A stretch of 64,000 nucleotides of DNA, from the NCBI RefSeq assembly GCF_020921035.1, contig NC_063151.1, positions 29,580,934-29,644,933 on the forward strand. The letters are read 5' to 3'. Positions 33,366 through 42,700 of this stretch are shown piece by piece; position 1 is the first letter of the stretch, and each line of letters begins with the position of its first letter. A program made the translations under genes and the position numbers. The stretch comes from Rhodamnia argentea (lineage: Eukaryota; Streptophyta; Magnoliopsida; Myrtales; Myrtaceae). The notes under the pieces are model-generated. The model ran no database searches and was not told the origin of the DNA. It saw only the letters and a list, made by a program, of their open reading frames with translations.

Positions 33366-34457
33366 GATATGTTAATTAGAACTCCTAAAACTTGTGATCA
33401 AAGTGCAATTGAGTTCTCAAACTCGTAAAAAGTGCAATAGAGTCCTAAAATTTGTCAAATTAGTGCTATCGAATCATTCCGTTAACTCTATCCAACTTGG
33501 CTAACGAAAAATGTTTAGCTAGCTTGTTTTTAATATTTTCTCTCGCCTACGTGTCGATGATGTAGCTAAATCAACATCATTTTGATCTAAATTTGATTTT
33601 CAATATAATTTTTATTTAAATTAATCTTAAAAATAAACTATAAAAAAAAGGGATTTGTAGAACTAGCAGCTTCGGCCCCCGCCAAGACACTGGCGGCGTT
33701 GTACAGTCCACCTGCAACCGGTCAGCAAGACGGAGACCCTATTCCTAACACAAAGAAAGCCACGGGCCGGGAACCGAACCCGGAAGTCATTTCCGACAGA
33801 GCCTTGAGGGAAATTCTGTGAGCTCGGAATACTCCGACCTAGAAGAAGGAATCAGACATGACTTTATTGCCTCAGTGAATCGCAAAGTATGGCACAAAAT
33901 CTTCTCGTCCGTGTTCTTTTTCAGGAAGCATTGCCACTGCATGCCATACAAAATTTCCTTTCGCCCCTAAATTTAGCAAGGGATGATCTTCTCTATATGG
34001 TACAAAACAATCCTCTAGATTTGGGCAAGGTTCGCCGGCCCTCGCCCAAATCTGGATGACGGCCAGCAGGCCCTCATTTGCGGTTGGCAAGGGTCATCGG
34101 CCCTTAGGCATGGCCCAGCGATCCCGGCGCCGACCACTTCCCACCATCGCCGGCGGAGGCGAGGCCAGCAAATATTTATTTTATTTTATTTTTAGCTTAT
34201 TTTTAAATTAATTTAAATAAAATTATGTTAAAAATCAAATTCGAACCAAAATGACGTTGTTTTAATCATGTCATCGCCACATAGGTGAAAAAAATATTTA
34301 AAAAAATCACGTTAGTATTTTTCGTTAGCCAAGTTGGATGGAATTAACGGAAAGATTCGATTGCATTAATTTGATAATTTTTAAGACTCAATTGCACTTA
34401 CAAAATAAATTTTAAAATTCAATTGCGATAAGTTCTAGGGGTTTTAATGAATATATC
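33366..34457. mobile_element. Long-TIR Mutator-like element with coding-like cargo
   Basis: About 1.09 kb. The arms, about 270 bp each, share GATATGTTAATTAGAACTCC… , GTGCAATTGAGT…, GTTAACTCTATCCAACTTGG and AACATCATTTTGATCTAA with the complement of the right side. The centre has two parts. 33660-33975 looks coding, with SEYSDLEEGIRHDF followed by IASVNRKVWHKIFSS in one frame (33820-33968). Another frame before it reads GREPNPEVISDRALREIL. I do not recognise this protein. 34020-34165 is the GC-rich core also seen in other elements (GCCGGCGGAGGCGAGGCC). No transposase and no clean target duplication. The right end lies about 20 bp from the ABRE cluster of the next gene. Confidence 0.6.
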
Positions 34458-34476
34458 ATGACGCGATTAACTAATT

Positions 34477-34527
34477 ACACGTGGCAGCAAAGTAACCCCA
34501 TCACGTCAGCAACAGCACACACGTGTC
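34477..34527 (+). promoter_or_regulatory. ABRE cluster (ABA-type promoter)
   Basis: Three ACGT-core motifs in 51 bp: ACACGTGGC (34477-34485), TCACGTCA (34501-34508) and ACACGTGTC (34519-34527). They lie 80-130 bp upstream of the small seed-maturation-like ORF. Paired ABREs of this kind drive ABA- and seed-specific expression through ABI5-type bZIP factors, which fits the downstream gene family. Confidence 0.6.
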
Positions 34528-34605
34528 AGAACAACTTGGGACCTGCAAGTCGCCTCTACGGTGCAACTTCGAATAATTCATCATTTTCCGAGAAACCGAA
34601 GACAA

Positions 34606-34884
34606 ATGGAGGAGATGCGGGAGACGCAGAGGAAGGAGCAGGGGAGACAGAGCGAGCCACCGCACGTGACGCCTTTGAAGCCGTTGACCCACGATGCTTA
34701 TGGCGGCGGAATGTACGGCAAGGACGATCAAGGCCAGCAGGAGCAGCCGACGAGCAGGCCGCCCGCCAGCGACACGTAGAGCGCCGATGGGCCGGTCGGG
34801 CCCCCGGTCCAGCCCAAGCACAGGTCGCCTCCCTCGACCGGGGACAGGGACCTCGATATCACTGGCCAGTCGTACATTCAATAA
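34606..34884 (+). pseudogene. Small seed-maturation-like protein gene with one in-frame stop
   Basis: From ATG at 34606 the frame reads MEEMRETQRKEQGRQ, PPHVTPLKPLTHDAYGGGMY and SRPPASDT. It then meets TAG at 34777-34779 and continues without further stops as SADGPVGPPVQPKHRSPP, then STGDRDLDITGQSYIQ and TAA at 34884. The 'AYGGGMYG … SADGP … STGDRD.DITGQSYIQ' layout is that of small hydrophilic plant seed-maturation (LEA-like) proteins, as far as I recall. They accumulate in late embryos and are ABA-induced. Relatives usually have Q at the stop position, so CAG to TAG is the simplest change. Without the stop the product would be 92 residues; with it, 57 residues lacking the conserved C-terminus. 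No intron is needed. It may be a recent pseudogene, an allele, a sequencing error or (less likely) a readthrough gene. Confidence 0.6.
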
Positions 34885-35039
34885 TTTTGATTTGGTCGCA
34901 GTTTCTGGTTTATTTATTTCTCTCTGTTTTTGTTTTTGTTTTTGTTTTTTTGGTTTTTTGTGGATGTTTCTATGAGGGGAAAATAGGAAACGAAAAATGT
35001 AATCGCCGATGACCAAAAATTACATCAAGAATGTGATTT

Positions 35040-37228
35040 TCATTGGACAATCGCCAGGCCCAGGCTACATATTTCCTTCGAGGACGGCGCGTCCCAATTT
35101 GCAGTCCGACCCTTCAAGTCCTCGAATTCACTCACGCACTCCTCCAACCGCAGACCCCGAATTCTCTTCCTCCCACGCGCCACCTCCTTCCCCGCGACCC
35201 CGTCGAACATCCTCTCCCACCCCTTCTCCCACGGCCCACGCGCGTCGCACAGCTGGAGGCTCCCGTTCTCCCAGTTGGTCCAGCTCCACCACCTGTCCAT
35301 CGACCGCATCGCACGCGCCACGCACCTACCCCGGCACGCCGCCGTGCAAGGCCTGCACTTGGCCCCGCTGAGCGGACCCCGGCTCGACATCGCGGCCACC
35401 GGCACGCCATAGCGAGTCGGAGGGAACGCGTACCGACGGTCGGTAACGACGCAGAAGGGCACGCGCTTCGCCACGTGGGGCACGCGCCGGGCTCGGAGTT
35501 GGGCTCGGAACGCGGCCTCCGAGTTGAGCTGGCGGAACCCGGCCGAGTCGAGCCGCGGGATCAGCGACAGGCGCGAGAGGGCAGCGATTGACGTGCCAAG
35601 ATCGCCTACGCCGAGCCTATCGTTCAGACCGCCGTAGTTGGAGCCCTGTGGGACCACATATTTGCCCGGTACAAAGTGTTCGGGGCCCAAGGGGGCGGTC
35701 CAGAATCCGTCCACTCGGGTTCGGACTATCCAGTCGTAAGTGAAGTTGTTTTGGGTTTGGTAGGCTCGGATCATGTCGAGGCAACCCTCGACTAAGTTGA
35801 AGTATTGAAGAAGGCCCTGCATTGAGTGCAAATGATCAAAGCTAAAACTACAAGCATAGGGAAAAAATTTGAAGAATATGTGATCACTATTGTATATTTA
35901 TAGTCATAGTGAAGATAATATAATCAATTTTGTCAGAAGGTACACTTCTGACGATAATTCCTTAACTTAGGGCCAGTTTATTTTACGGAAAACTCAAGAT
36001 TTAAAAAATATATTTGAAGAAATAATTGGTTATATCACTCAAAAAAATTAATCAACGAAAAATATTTTCATTATCGATAACAATTTATAATTAACTATTT
36101 TCATGAGTCATAAAATTATTTTTAATTAATTCATTTTTAAAAGTGATGCAGATGAGTATTTTTCGAATTTTTTTTCCAAATCTTGAATTTTTCATGAAAC
36201 AAACGCACCCTTAATGATTTTCCCTCTACAAGTTTTTATCTTTTATTAGATAGTTCATTGAAGTGGAATTTATTTTACAGGTTTTATTAACTTAAATATT
36301 TGAGTTTAAATTTGAAGAAATAAATAAGAATATCTTTAAATGATAATTAACTTATCTCGTTAATTAAAAATGTGACATGAATTTTAGAAGAAAAAAATTT
36401 TGTTTAAAAATCAAACCACATATATATTTATATTGTCTATGCTTTGAATCAATAACTTACATCATTTGATTAAATTTTACTTACGAAAATAAATATACAA
36501 AATGATTACTCTTAGAAATTCAAATTTAGCCTCTTCCTTTACATTGGAATAAAGATAGTTAGAGAGAAAAGTTGAAATGAAAAAACACAAAACATTCAAA
36601 TTGTTGTTGACTAAAACGTAATTCAATTTCGTTGAATGAAGACAGAAATATTAAGCAAGAGCTAGAGAGGGGGAGAAAAACGAAACCACCCGACCTGAAT
36701 GCCACTGGGGGAGTTGAGGCCGGTGAGAACTCGGGCCTGCGACTCAGTCTCGCAAATCCGCTCGGGACGGAAAATGCGCACGGCAGCAATCCTCGGCGAC
36801 TCCTTCAGCAGCAACAACTTGTACGAGTTCTCGTCGTACGGGCTATGCAAGAACAGATCCGAGTTGGGATGCCCCTTGAGTATGTGCTCCACGATGGAGG
36901 GCCCGGTCAGCTCGAACCGCCGCGCTGCTCCCACCAAGCAGACTGCCATTCTCGACTGGTCCAGCTCAGGTCTCCGCTCTGCCTGAGCCTCTGCCGTGCT
37001 GTTCTTCAATGGTGGCAGTGACCTTGGTTTGACGGGGGGCTCCGAGCTGCGAGGGGTGAGGAGGAGGAGGAGGGAGGAGTCTGGATGGAGAAGCGTAAGG
37101 AGAGAGAGGGTGGAAACGGTGGTTATCATGACAAGGAGACACGAATCGAGGGACGGCAGCCGCGATGAGGGCGACGAAGATCTTCGGGCGATCATGTGCA
37201 TGGTGATCTGTGGTGGGAATTCGAGCAT
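35040..37228 (-). CDS. Membrane-anchored plant protein, DUF7796 type (glycosyltransferase-like)
   Basis: Two exons, 37228-36695 and 35816-35040, with a GT-AG intron in phase 0, encode 436 residues. Near the N-terminus is one hydrophobic segment (about residues 30-48, [19 protein letters not shown]) after a basic head, as in a type II Golgi protein. Then come [56 protein letters not shown], and [20 protein letters not shown] with a D/RVDG motif. The C-terminal part is Cys-rich ([16 protein letters not shown]) with [21 protein letters not shown] recognise the layout from uncharacterised plant proteins now grouped as DUF7796. A glycosyltransferase-like role is inference from topology and the motif. 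Exon 2 is very GC-rich, which gives long antisense frames. The intron contains a MITE. Confidence 0.75.
35970..36210. mobile_element. PIF/Harbinger MITE in the DUF7796 gene intron
   Basis: 241 bp. The left end GGGCCAGTTTATTTTACGG and the right end, the complement of GGGTGCGTTTGTTTCATGA, are inverted. Both run on to TCAAGAT. A TTA triplet flanks each side (35967-35969 and 36211-36213), the classical Harbinger target. Non-coding and far from the splice sites. Confidence 0.75.
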
Positions 37229-37560
37229 TTTTCTTCTCGTTTGGTTGAGGAGGAAGATGACGGTGCCATGTTTAGATCAGATCAACGTCTTCCAAGGTTT
37301 TCAAGTCAACTAAGCCAGTATCGAAGGGTACTACATCTCGGGGAGGTTTATGTGGAGGAAATGGTACTGCCGTATCCATGTGCCTAAGTTGACTTTGATT
37401 ATTCATAGGTCATGATAAACGAGTCGGAGGGACATTCCGGGAGGAAGTCGAGTGTTGACTTTAGTGGAATAAGCCGCGTTCTGCTCGGGACGGATGACGT
37501 GCCTAAGATTGTCCATATATAACTAGCACAAGTTCACAACTCCATCAAGACTCGAGAACA
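37229..37560. other. Upstream region of the DUF7796 gene
   Basis: Probable 5' UTR and promoter for the minus-strand gene. The plus strand frame at 36996-37313 is a shadow. No clear TATA box found. Confidence 0.4.
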
Positions 37561-37569
37561 GTGACTTTT

Positions 37570-38790
37570 GGGAAAAATTATAAAAAAAATCCTAACCTAT
37601 TATACTTTTGTCAATTCAGTTCTAAATCTTTTTTTTGTACCAATTCTGTCCTAAGCCTTTTGCATTTAGACCGATTCAGTCTATTTGACCAACTTTGACC
37701 GTCGGTGCTGACGTGGACTCGATCGACCCTGACGGGAAACTTTTCATAATTTTTAAATATTTTTAAAATTTTTTTATTGATCTTTCTTTTATTTAACTGT
37801 TCATCTTCTTCCCCTCAATTTGTTCAACTTGTGACCACTGTAAGTGACTTTTCCAATTACATGTCGAAAGCTTAAGCAAATGGATGTCATAAAAAGGATA
37901 GTATTTGCCAGAACCCTATGCTAACCGTATGGGATAGAAATAAAAAATGGCACCCTCAGATCGCTGTCTAGTTTCCTAATAAGGACAGCAGCAGCCGTGC
38001 GAAGCTAATCCACCCATGGCTGCGGCGAGGCTGACCTCACGCAGCCATGGCATCGCATCGCCGTCATTGGGCAAGGTTCGGTCTCTCTCGAATTTGGTGA
38101 TGCTTGGCTGTTGCCATTGCTGGGTGAGGCCGGACCTGCCCAAGCTGCTTGTCTTCCACGCCGTCGACATTACCCGTGCCTCCTCCAAGCAGACCGAGGC
38201 CAAGGTTGACATCCACCGCCCTCCCCCCTCCAGCTTTGCCCATCTGTGACATCAACTCCATCACGAGCCATGGATCCTCATCGACAAGAACGACAAGTAT
38301 AATGAGAAGGACAGTCATGGTGTCGCCGTTGCTTGGTGAGGTCGAGCTCGCCCAGCGACAGGGAAATGACGCCATAGCTATGCGAGATCAGCCTTGCCCA
38401 ACTACGGCAGCGGCACCAGGGTCCGACGAGAACTCTCTGGAGAAAGATGCCAGCGACCTCTTGGAGAAGGGAAGGAAGAAGATAAACAGTAAAGACAAAA
38501 AAGGAAAGAAAAGGAAAAATTAAAAAATTAAAAATGTATATTAGATATAGTTAAAAATTGCCTAGTCATCGTTGCCTGACGTCCACGTTAGCATTGACCA
38601 ATTAAAGTTGCTCGGATGGATAAAATTGATAAAAATACAAAAAAGTTTAGAACTAAATTAGCACAAAAAAAAGTTTAAAATTGAATTGGCACAAATGCAA
38701 AAGATTTAGGACTGAATTGATAAAATTAAAAAGTTTATGACTAAATTAGCAAAAATGCAATAGGTTTATGACTTTTTTGACAATTTTCCC
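37570..38790. mobile_element. Mutator-like element with 9-bp target duplication and GC-rich core
   Basis: 1,221 bp. The inverted ends are about 200 bp: GGGAAAAATTATAAAAAAAATCC at the left, GGGAAAATTGTCAAAAAAGTC (complement) at the right. Both continue with 'CCTATTRYAYTTTTG', 'CAATTCAGTYCTAAATC' and 'GACCAACTTT…GACGTGGA'-type lines. Flanks gtgactttt (37561-37569) and gtgtctttt (38791-38799) form a 9-bp duplication with one mismatch. The core (37976-38510) is GC-rich and starts with CAGCAGCCGTGCGAAGC. Parts look coding, for example DKNDKYNEKD and LLEKGRKK in different frames, but I cannot name a source gene. No transposase. Confidence 0.8.
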
Positions 38791-38979
38791 GTGTCTTTTG
38801 TATTATATTCGAGCACTGACCAAAAGCTTTGGACCAAAATAGATGAAAAAGGCAAAGGGGAAAGACTTGTCACGAACTAAAATTGACCGGGATTATTTTT
38901 CAATATATGTTCGGTAAATCAGCCATAAAAGATTTGCATTTGTGTACCGAGTCCGAGCTTTCATGTCGCCCACAACTTA

Positions 38980-39199
38980 GGTTGCATTTATTTCGCAGAA
39001 ATTGAATGATAACATTTTCTTGGCAATAATATTTTGTATCGCTTACAAAAATGAATAAATGAAAAATATTTTTATCGTCCATAAAAACGTTTAGATAATG
39101 AAAATTTATTTATTGATTAATTATTTCAAGCAATATAAGAAATTGCTTTTAAGAAAATATTTTTTTGAATTATTCGTTTTTCGAGAAGCAAATGGAGCC
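38980..39199. mobile_element. PIF/Harbinger MITE
   Basis: 220 bp between TTA triplets at 38977-38979 and 39200-39202. The left end GGTTGCATTTATTTCGCAGA is inverted at the right (complement GGCTCCATTTGCTTCTCGA). The inner AAAAATATTTTTATCGTCCA line matches the relic at 12039. Non-coding. Confidence 0.75.
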
Positions 39200-39202
39200 T
39201 TA

Positions 39203-39604
39203 TGAAAGGGAAAAAAAATTGAAGTTTTATTAATGGAAGCGGGGCTGCAAAATGGAATTATTTGCTCAGGTTCATCTATTTGCACTTCGTGCTAGTTATA
39301 GGCCTAGTGTTCAATATATGGTCCGCGACCCTGGATCCGTGCGAGCATCTCTCCATTTGCAGAGTTAATGAGCAGCACGGGTGGAAATGCTGGTTCCGTG
39401 GGTAGCAAGACACAGGAAGAGTGAGTTCGTGTCCTTGTCTTACCTTCTTCGGACAAAAGACTGTTTCGGCTTATGATCCCTTCAAACTCTGGTCTGAGCT
39501 CGCATTAGTTGGGCCGCAGGCCCATTTACTGATCTTAGCCCACATTGGTTCGTATGGGCCGTAGGGGCCTATTCACGACATCATCTCAGTTCACAGGTCG
39601 CACC

Positions 39605-39643
<39 letters not shown>

Positions 39644-39747
39644 AGCGAACATGTGAGTACCAGAGCAAACGGCAAAAGAGGAAAAGCATGCGACTCGGCT
39701 AAGTTGGTTCAGCTCAATTGCAGTCCGCGATCACAGTCGCCGCATCA
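39203..39747 (+). other. DWA2/EIPR1 promoter and 5' UTR, with GA microsatellite
   Basis: Contains GGCCCA-type words (for example gggcctattc near 39563 and aggcccattt near 39517), common in promoters of plant housekeeping genes. A (GA) run of about 13 units at 39619-39645 probably lies in the 5' UTR, roughly 100 bp before the start codon. Confidence 0.45.
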
Positions 39748-42700
39748 ATGCAGGGAGGATCATCGGGCATTGGCTACGGTCTCAAGTACCAGGTCCGCTC
39801 CGTCAAAACCCTTGTCGTCCCTCCCGCCAAATCTCTCCTCGACCTGGTTTCGTCGTTCTCCTGACGATTCTCCGTTGATCTTCGCAGGCCAGATGCATCT
39901 CCGATGTGAAAGCGGACACTGACCACACCAGCTTCCTCACCGGAACTCTCAGCCTCAAGGAAGAAAATGAGGTTCGTGTCACGCGACTTTCCGTAAAAAA
40001 AAAATTTCGCGGGCTTCGAAGGTCGAATCTAATCAACGTGTTCTCTGTCAGGTCCATTTGCTGAGGCTTTCATCGGGCGGTACGGAGCTGATTTGCGAGG
40101 GCTTGTTCTCGCATCCGAACGAGATCTGGGACCTCTCTTCCTGTCCCTTCGATCAGCGCATCTTCTCTACTGTTTTCTCTACTGGTGATTGATCGATCCC
40201 ACGATCTGCTTGAATGATATTATGGTCACTCTGTCAAATGTGCCCGCACTTTGGTTTAATTTGTTTTTCTGAGCCTCGATGGTATGATTGTTTATACGTG
40301 TTCTACTGCATGCATTGTCCATGGCTAACCTGCAATTATTGTTCTTCAGTATCGATGTCTTCGCCCAGTTAGACTTGACTCCATCATTTGGAGTGAATTA
40401 TCCTTTGTACGAAACACTTTCACCGCGTTTTCTGTTGCATAAATTCTATTCTTTCATGAAGTTTGTAATTTCATTTGTTTTTGTCCCGTTAAATTCCTTA
40501 ACCTCTCTGCCCTTGTTTACTATGGATGCTTCAAGGGTGTGCGAATCACTAAATGGTGATCGTTTGCTGCTCCAGTGGATGATTGAAGAAGTCTGTTTAT
40601 GACAACATTATTGTATGTAATGTAATGATTTTTCATTGGAGTGGCGTCATAAGAATTAAACCCAAGGCAGGCAATTTTACTTATGAACTGTTGTTGCCCT
40701 TGATGAATCATCGTTCAGCTACAGTGTACTTTTTTTTTCAGCTGACTTTGTTGAATGACAATATTCGTTGAGGTTGAAGGACTAGTTCAAGTGTTTTGAA
40801 ACTCGTCCTATTGTTGAAGGTGAATCTTACGGAGCCGCTATATGGCAGATTCCAGAGTTGTATGGACAGTTGAATTCTCCTCAGTTGGAAAAAATTGCCT
40901 CACTTGATGCACATTCACGAAAGATCAGTTGGTGGGCTTCTTCGAGGTCTCTCTATTTTGTCATTTGAAAACTTTACTTTGCTTGCTGACTTAGGCAATG
41001 CCTGCAACAGCGTACTCTGGTGGCCATCTGGACGGCATGACAAGTTAGTTAGCATTGATGAGGAAAACATCTTCTTATGGAACTTAGATTGTTCAAGAAA
41101 GTCAGCTCAGGTATATTCAAATGGAACCTCTCTACTGGTTACTTCTTTAAGAATGAAATGGAGTATATAGTTCTCCATACATTCTTTAGACATTTATAAG
41201 TAATATAGCTCCTTTGCGATTTCCTTTAAATTCTGTGACGTAAGACAACTAAAAGTGGAAATAGGGAGAGAGAAGTAAATGGATACTTATATTGACGTGG
41301 TCCAGAGTCACTTTATGTGATGGAGATACAATGTTTTGTACACATGAAGACCATTGAGCTCTTTTTTGCGTGGAGTTCTAGTGATCGCTTATTTGACTAC
41401 ATGGGACTCTTATATATGGCTTTCACATGAGTGTTCTAGTTGATGTTGAAAATGGATAATCCTTGTTTGGTTGTATGGAGATTGGTGAAGTACCAATTGA
41501 TGCAGTGTGTTTGTGATAGTATTTGTGGGAGATGGACAGTAGGAAGAGTGACAAGTAGTCATCTATGTCTGCATGCCTCTTATAGCTTTTATCCTATCCT
41601 CTCTTTTTGAGAAAATGGTGTATTTATATGACACAGCCATTTAACATCCTTGGTGGAAAACTGAGAAAAACATGCTCTACTTTGGGTCCATCTCAGTGCT
41701 TAAATTAGTCTGTAGATGCATAAGTGTTGTCTTTGCATGCCTTACCTTTATCCTATTCAAGAAAAGCAATCTTGCACTGCATCCTTTGTCCTTAATTCTT
41801 ATCCTTATGTGCTGATCCTTATTCAGGTCTTGTTTCAATTCTAGGTCCAGTCACAGGAGTCAGCTGGTATGCTGCACTACCTCTCTGGTGGAGCATGGGA
41901 TCCTCATGATGTAAATACTGTAGCTGCAGCCTGTGAATCATCAATCCAGTTTTGGGATCTTCGGACTATGAAGTAGGTTGCGTCATCCTATCCACATATG
42001 ATGCATAGGGTCTAAGTGAGATGGGACCACCTTTTCTATTTGCGGTTGGTTAATGAACTTTGTCCGGATCATGTATTGGTTCTGTTAAGTACTCTATTCA
42101 TAGTGCAGTCAGAACTTACCCGAGAAGGAATTTCGATACCTTAGGATTGTAACTATACGGCCGCCGTTCATTTTAAAATTTTCACTGTTTTTCTTTGTGC
42201 ATATTTTTCTTCCAAAGAAGTAAAAAAAATGCAATAACCAGTTAAACCGGAAGTAATTGTCTTTCCTTTGATTTCTTTTTAAAGGTGAACATGCCATTTG
42301 CCACTTGGGACAAATTTTCAGGTGGTATACCCCAGTTGCCAATTATAGTTATAACTTTGAGGGGTAATAAACTGAAATGGAGCTAGCTTGAGTTTCGCTT
42401 GCTTAGTTTCTTCTAATCCTGTGGAGATTCTACAAGTTTCTGGAATGTGTGCTGACAGGCTTCATATGGTGACAGGAAAGCAAATTCACTAGAATCTGTC
42501 CATGCTCGTGACCTGGATTATGACACACGAAAGAAGCACTTACTTGTAAGAAAGCAACCGTGGAATCCAGTCTCTATCTTCATGCATATTTGATTCATTG
42601 CTGATGTTAATTAGATTAATAGAGGATGTTTCACAAACATTTTAGCATATGCATTCACTTAGAATCAATTTATGACTTTGAAAAAAAGTTGATCTGAATT

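Noticed and set aside
33765-33785. tRNA-like GGGTTCGGTTCCC word on the minus strand
   Set aside because: No cloverleaf, no acceptor stem and no box A at the right distance; it lies in the cargo of a DNA element.
35009-35591. Plus-strand frames of 120-182 codons rich in Pro, Ser and Arg
   Set aside because: They are antisense shadows of the GC-rich second exon of the DUF7796-type gene, whose own frame has conserved wording and a proper intron.
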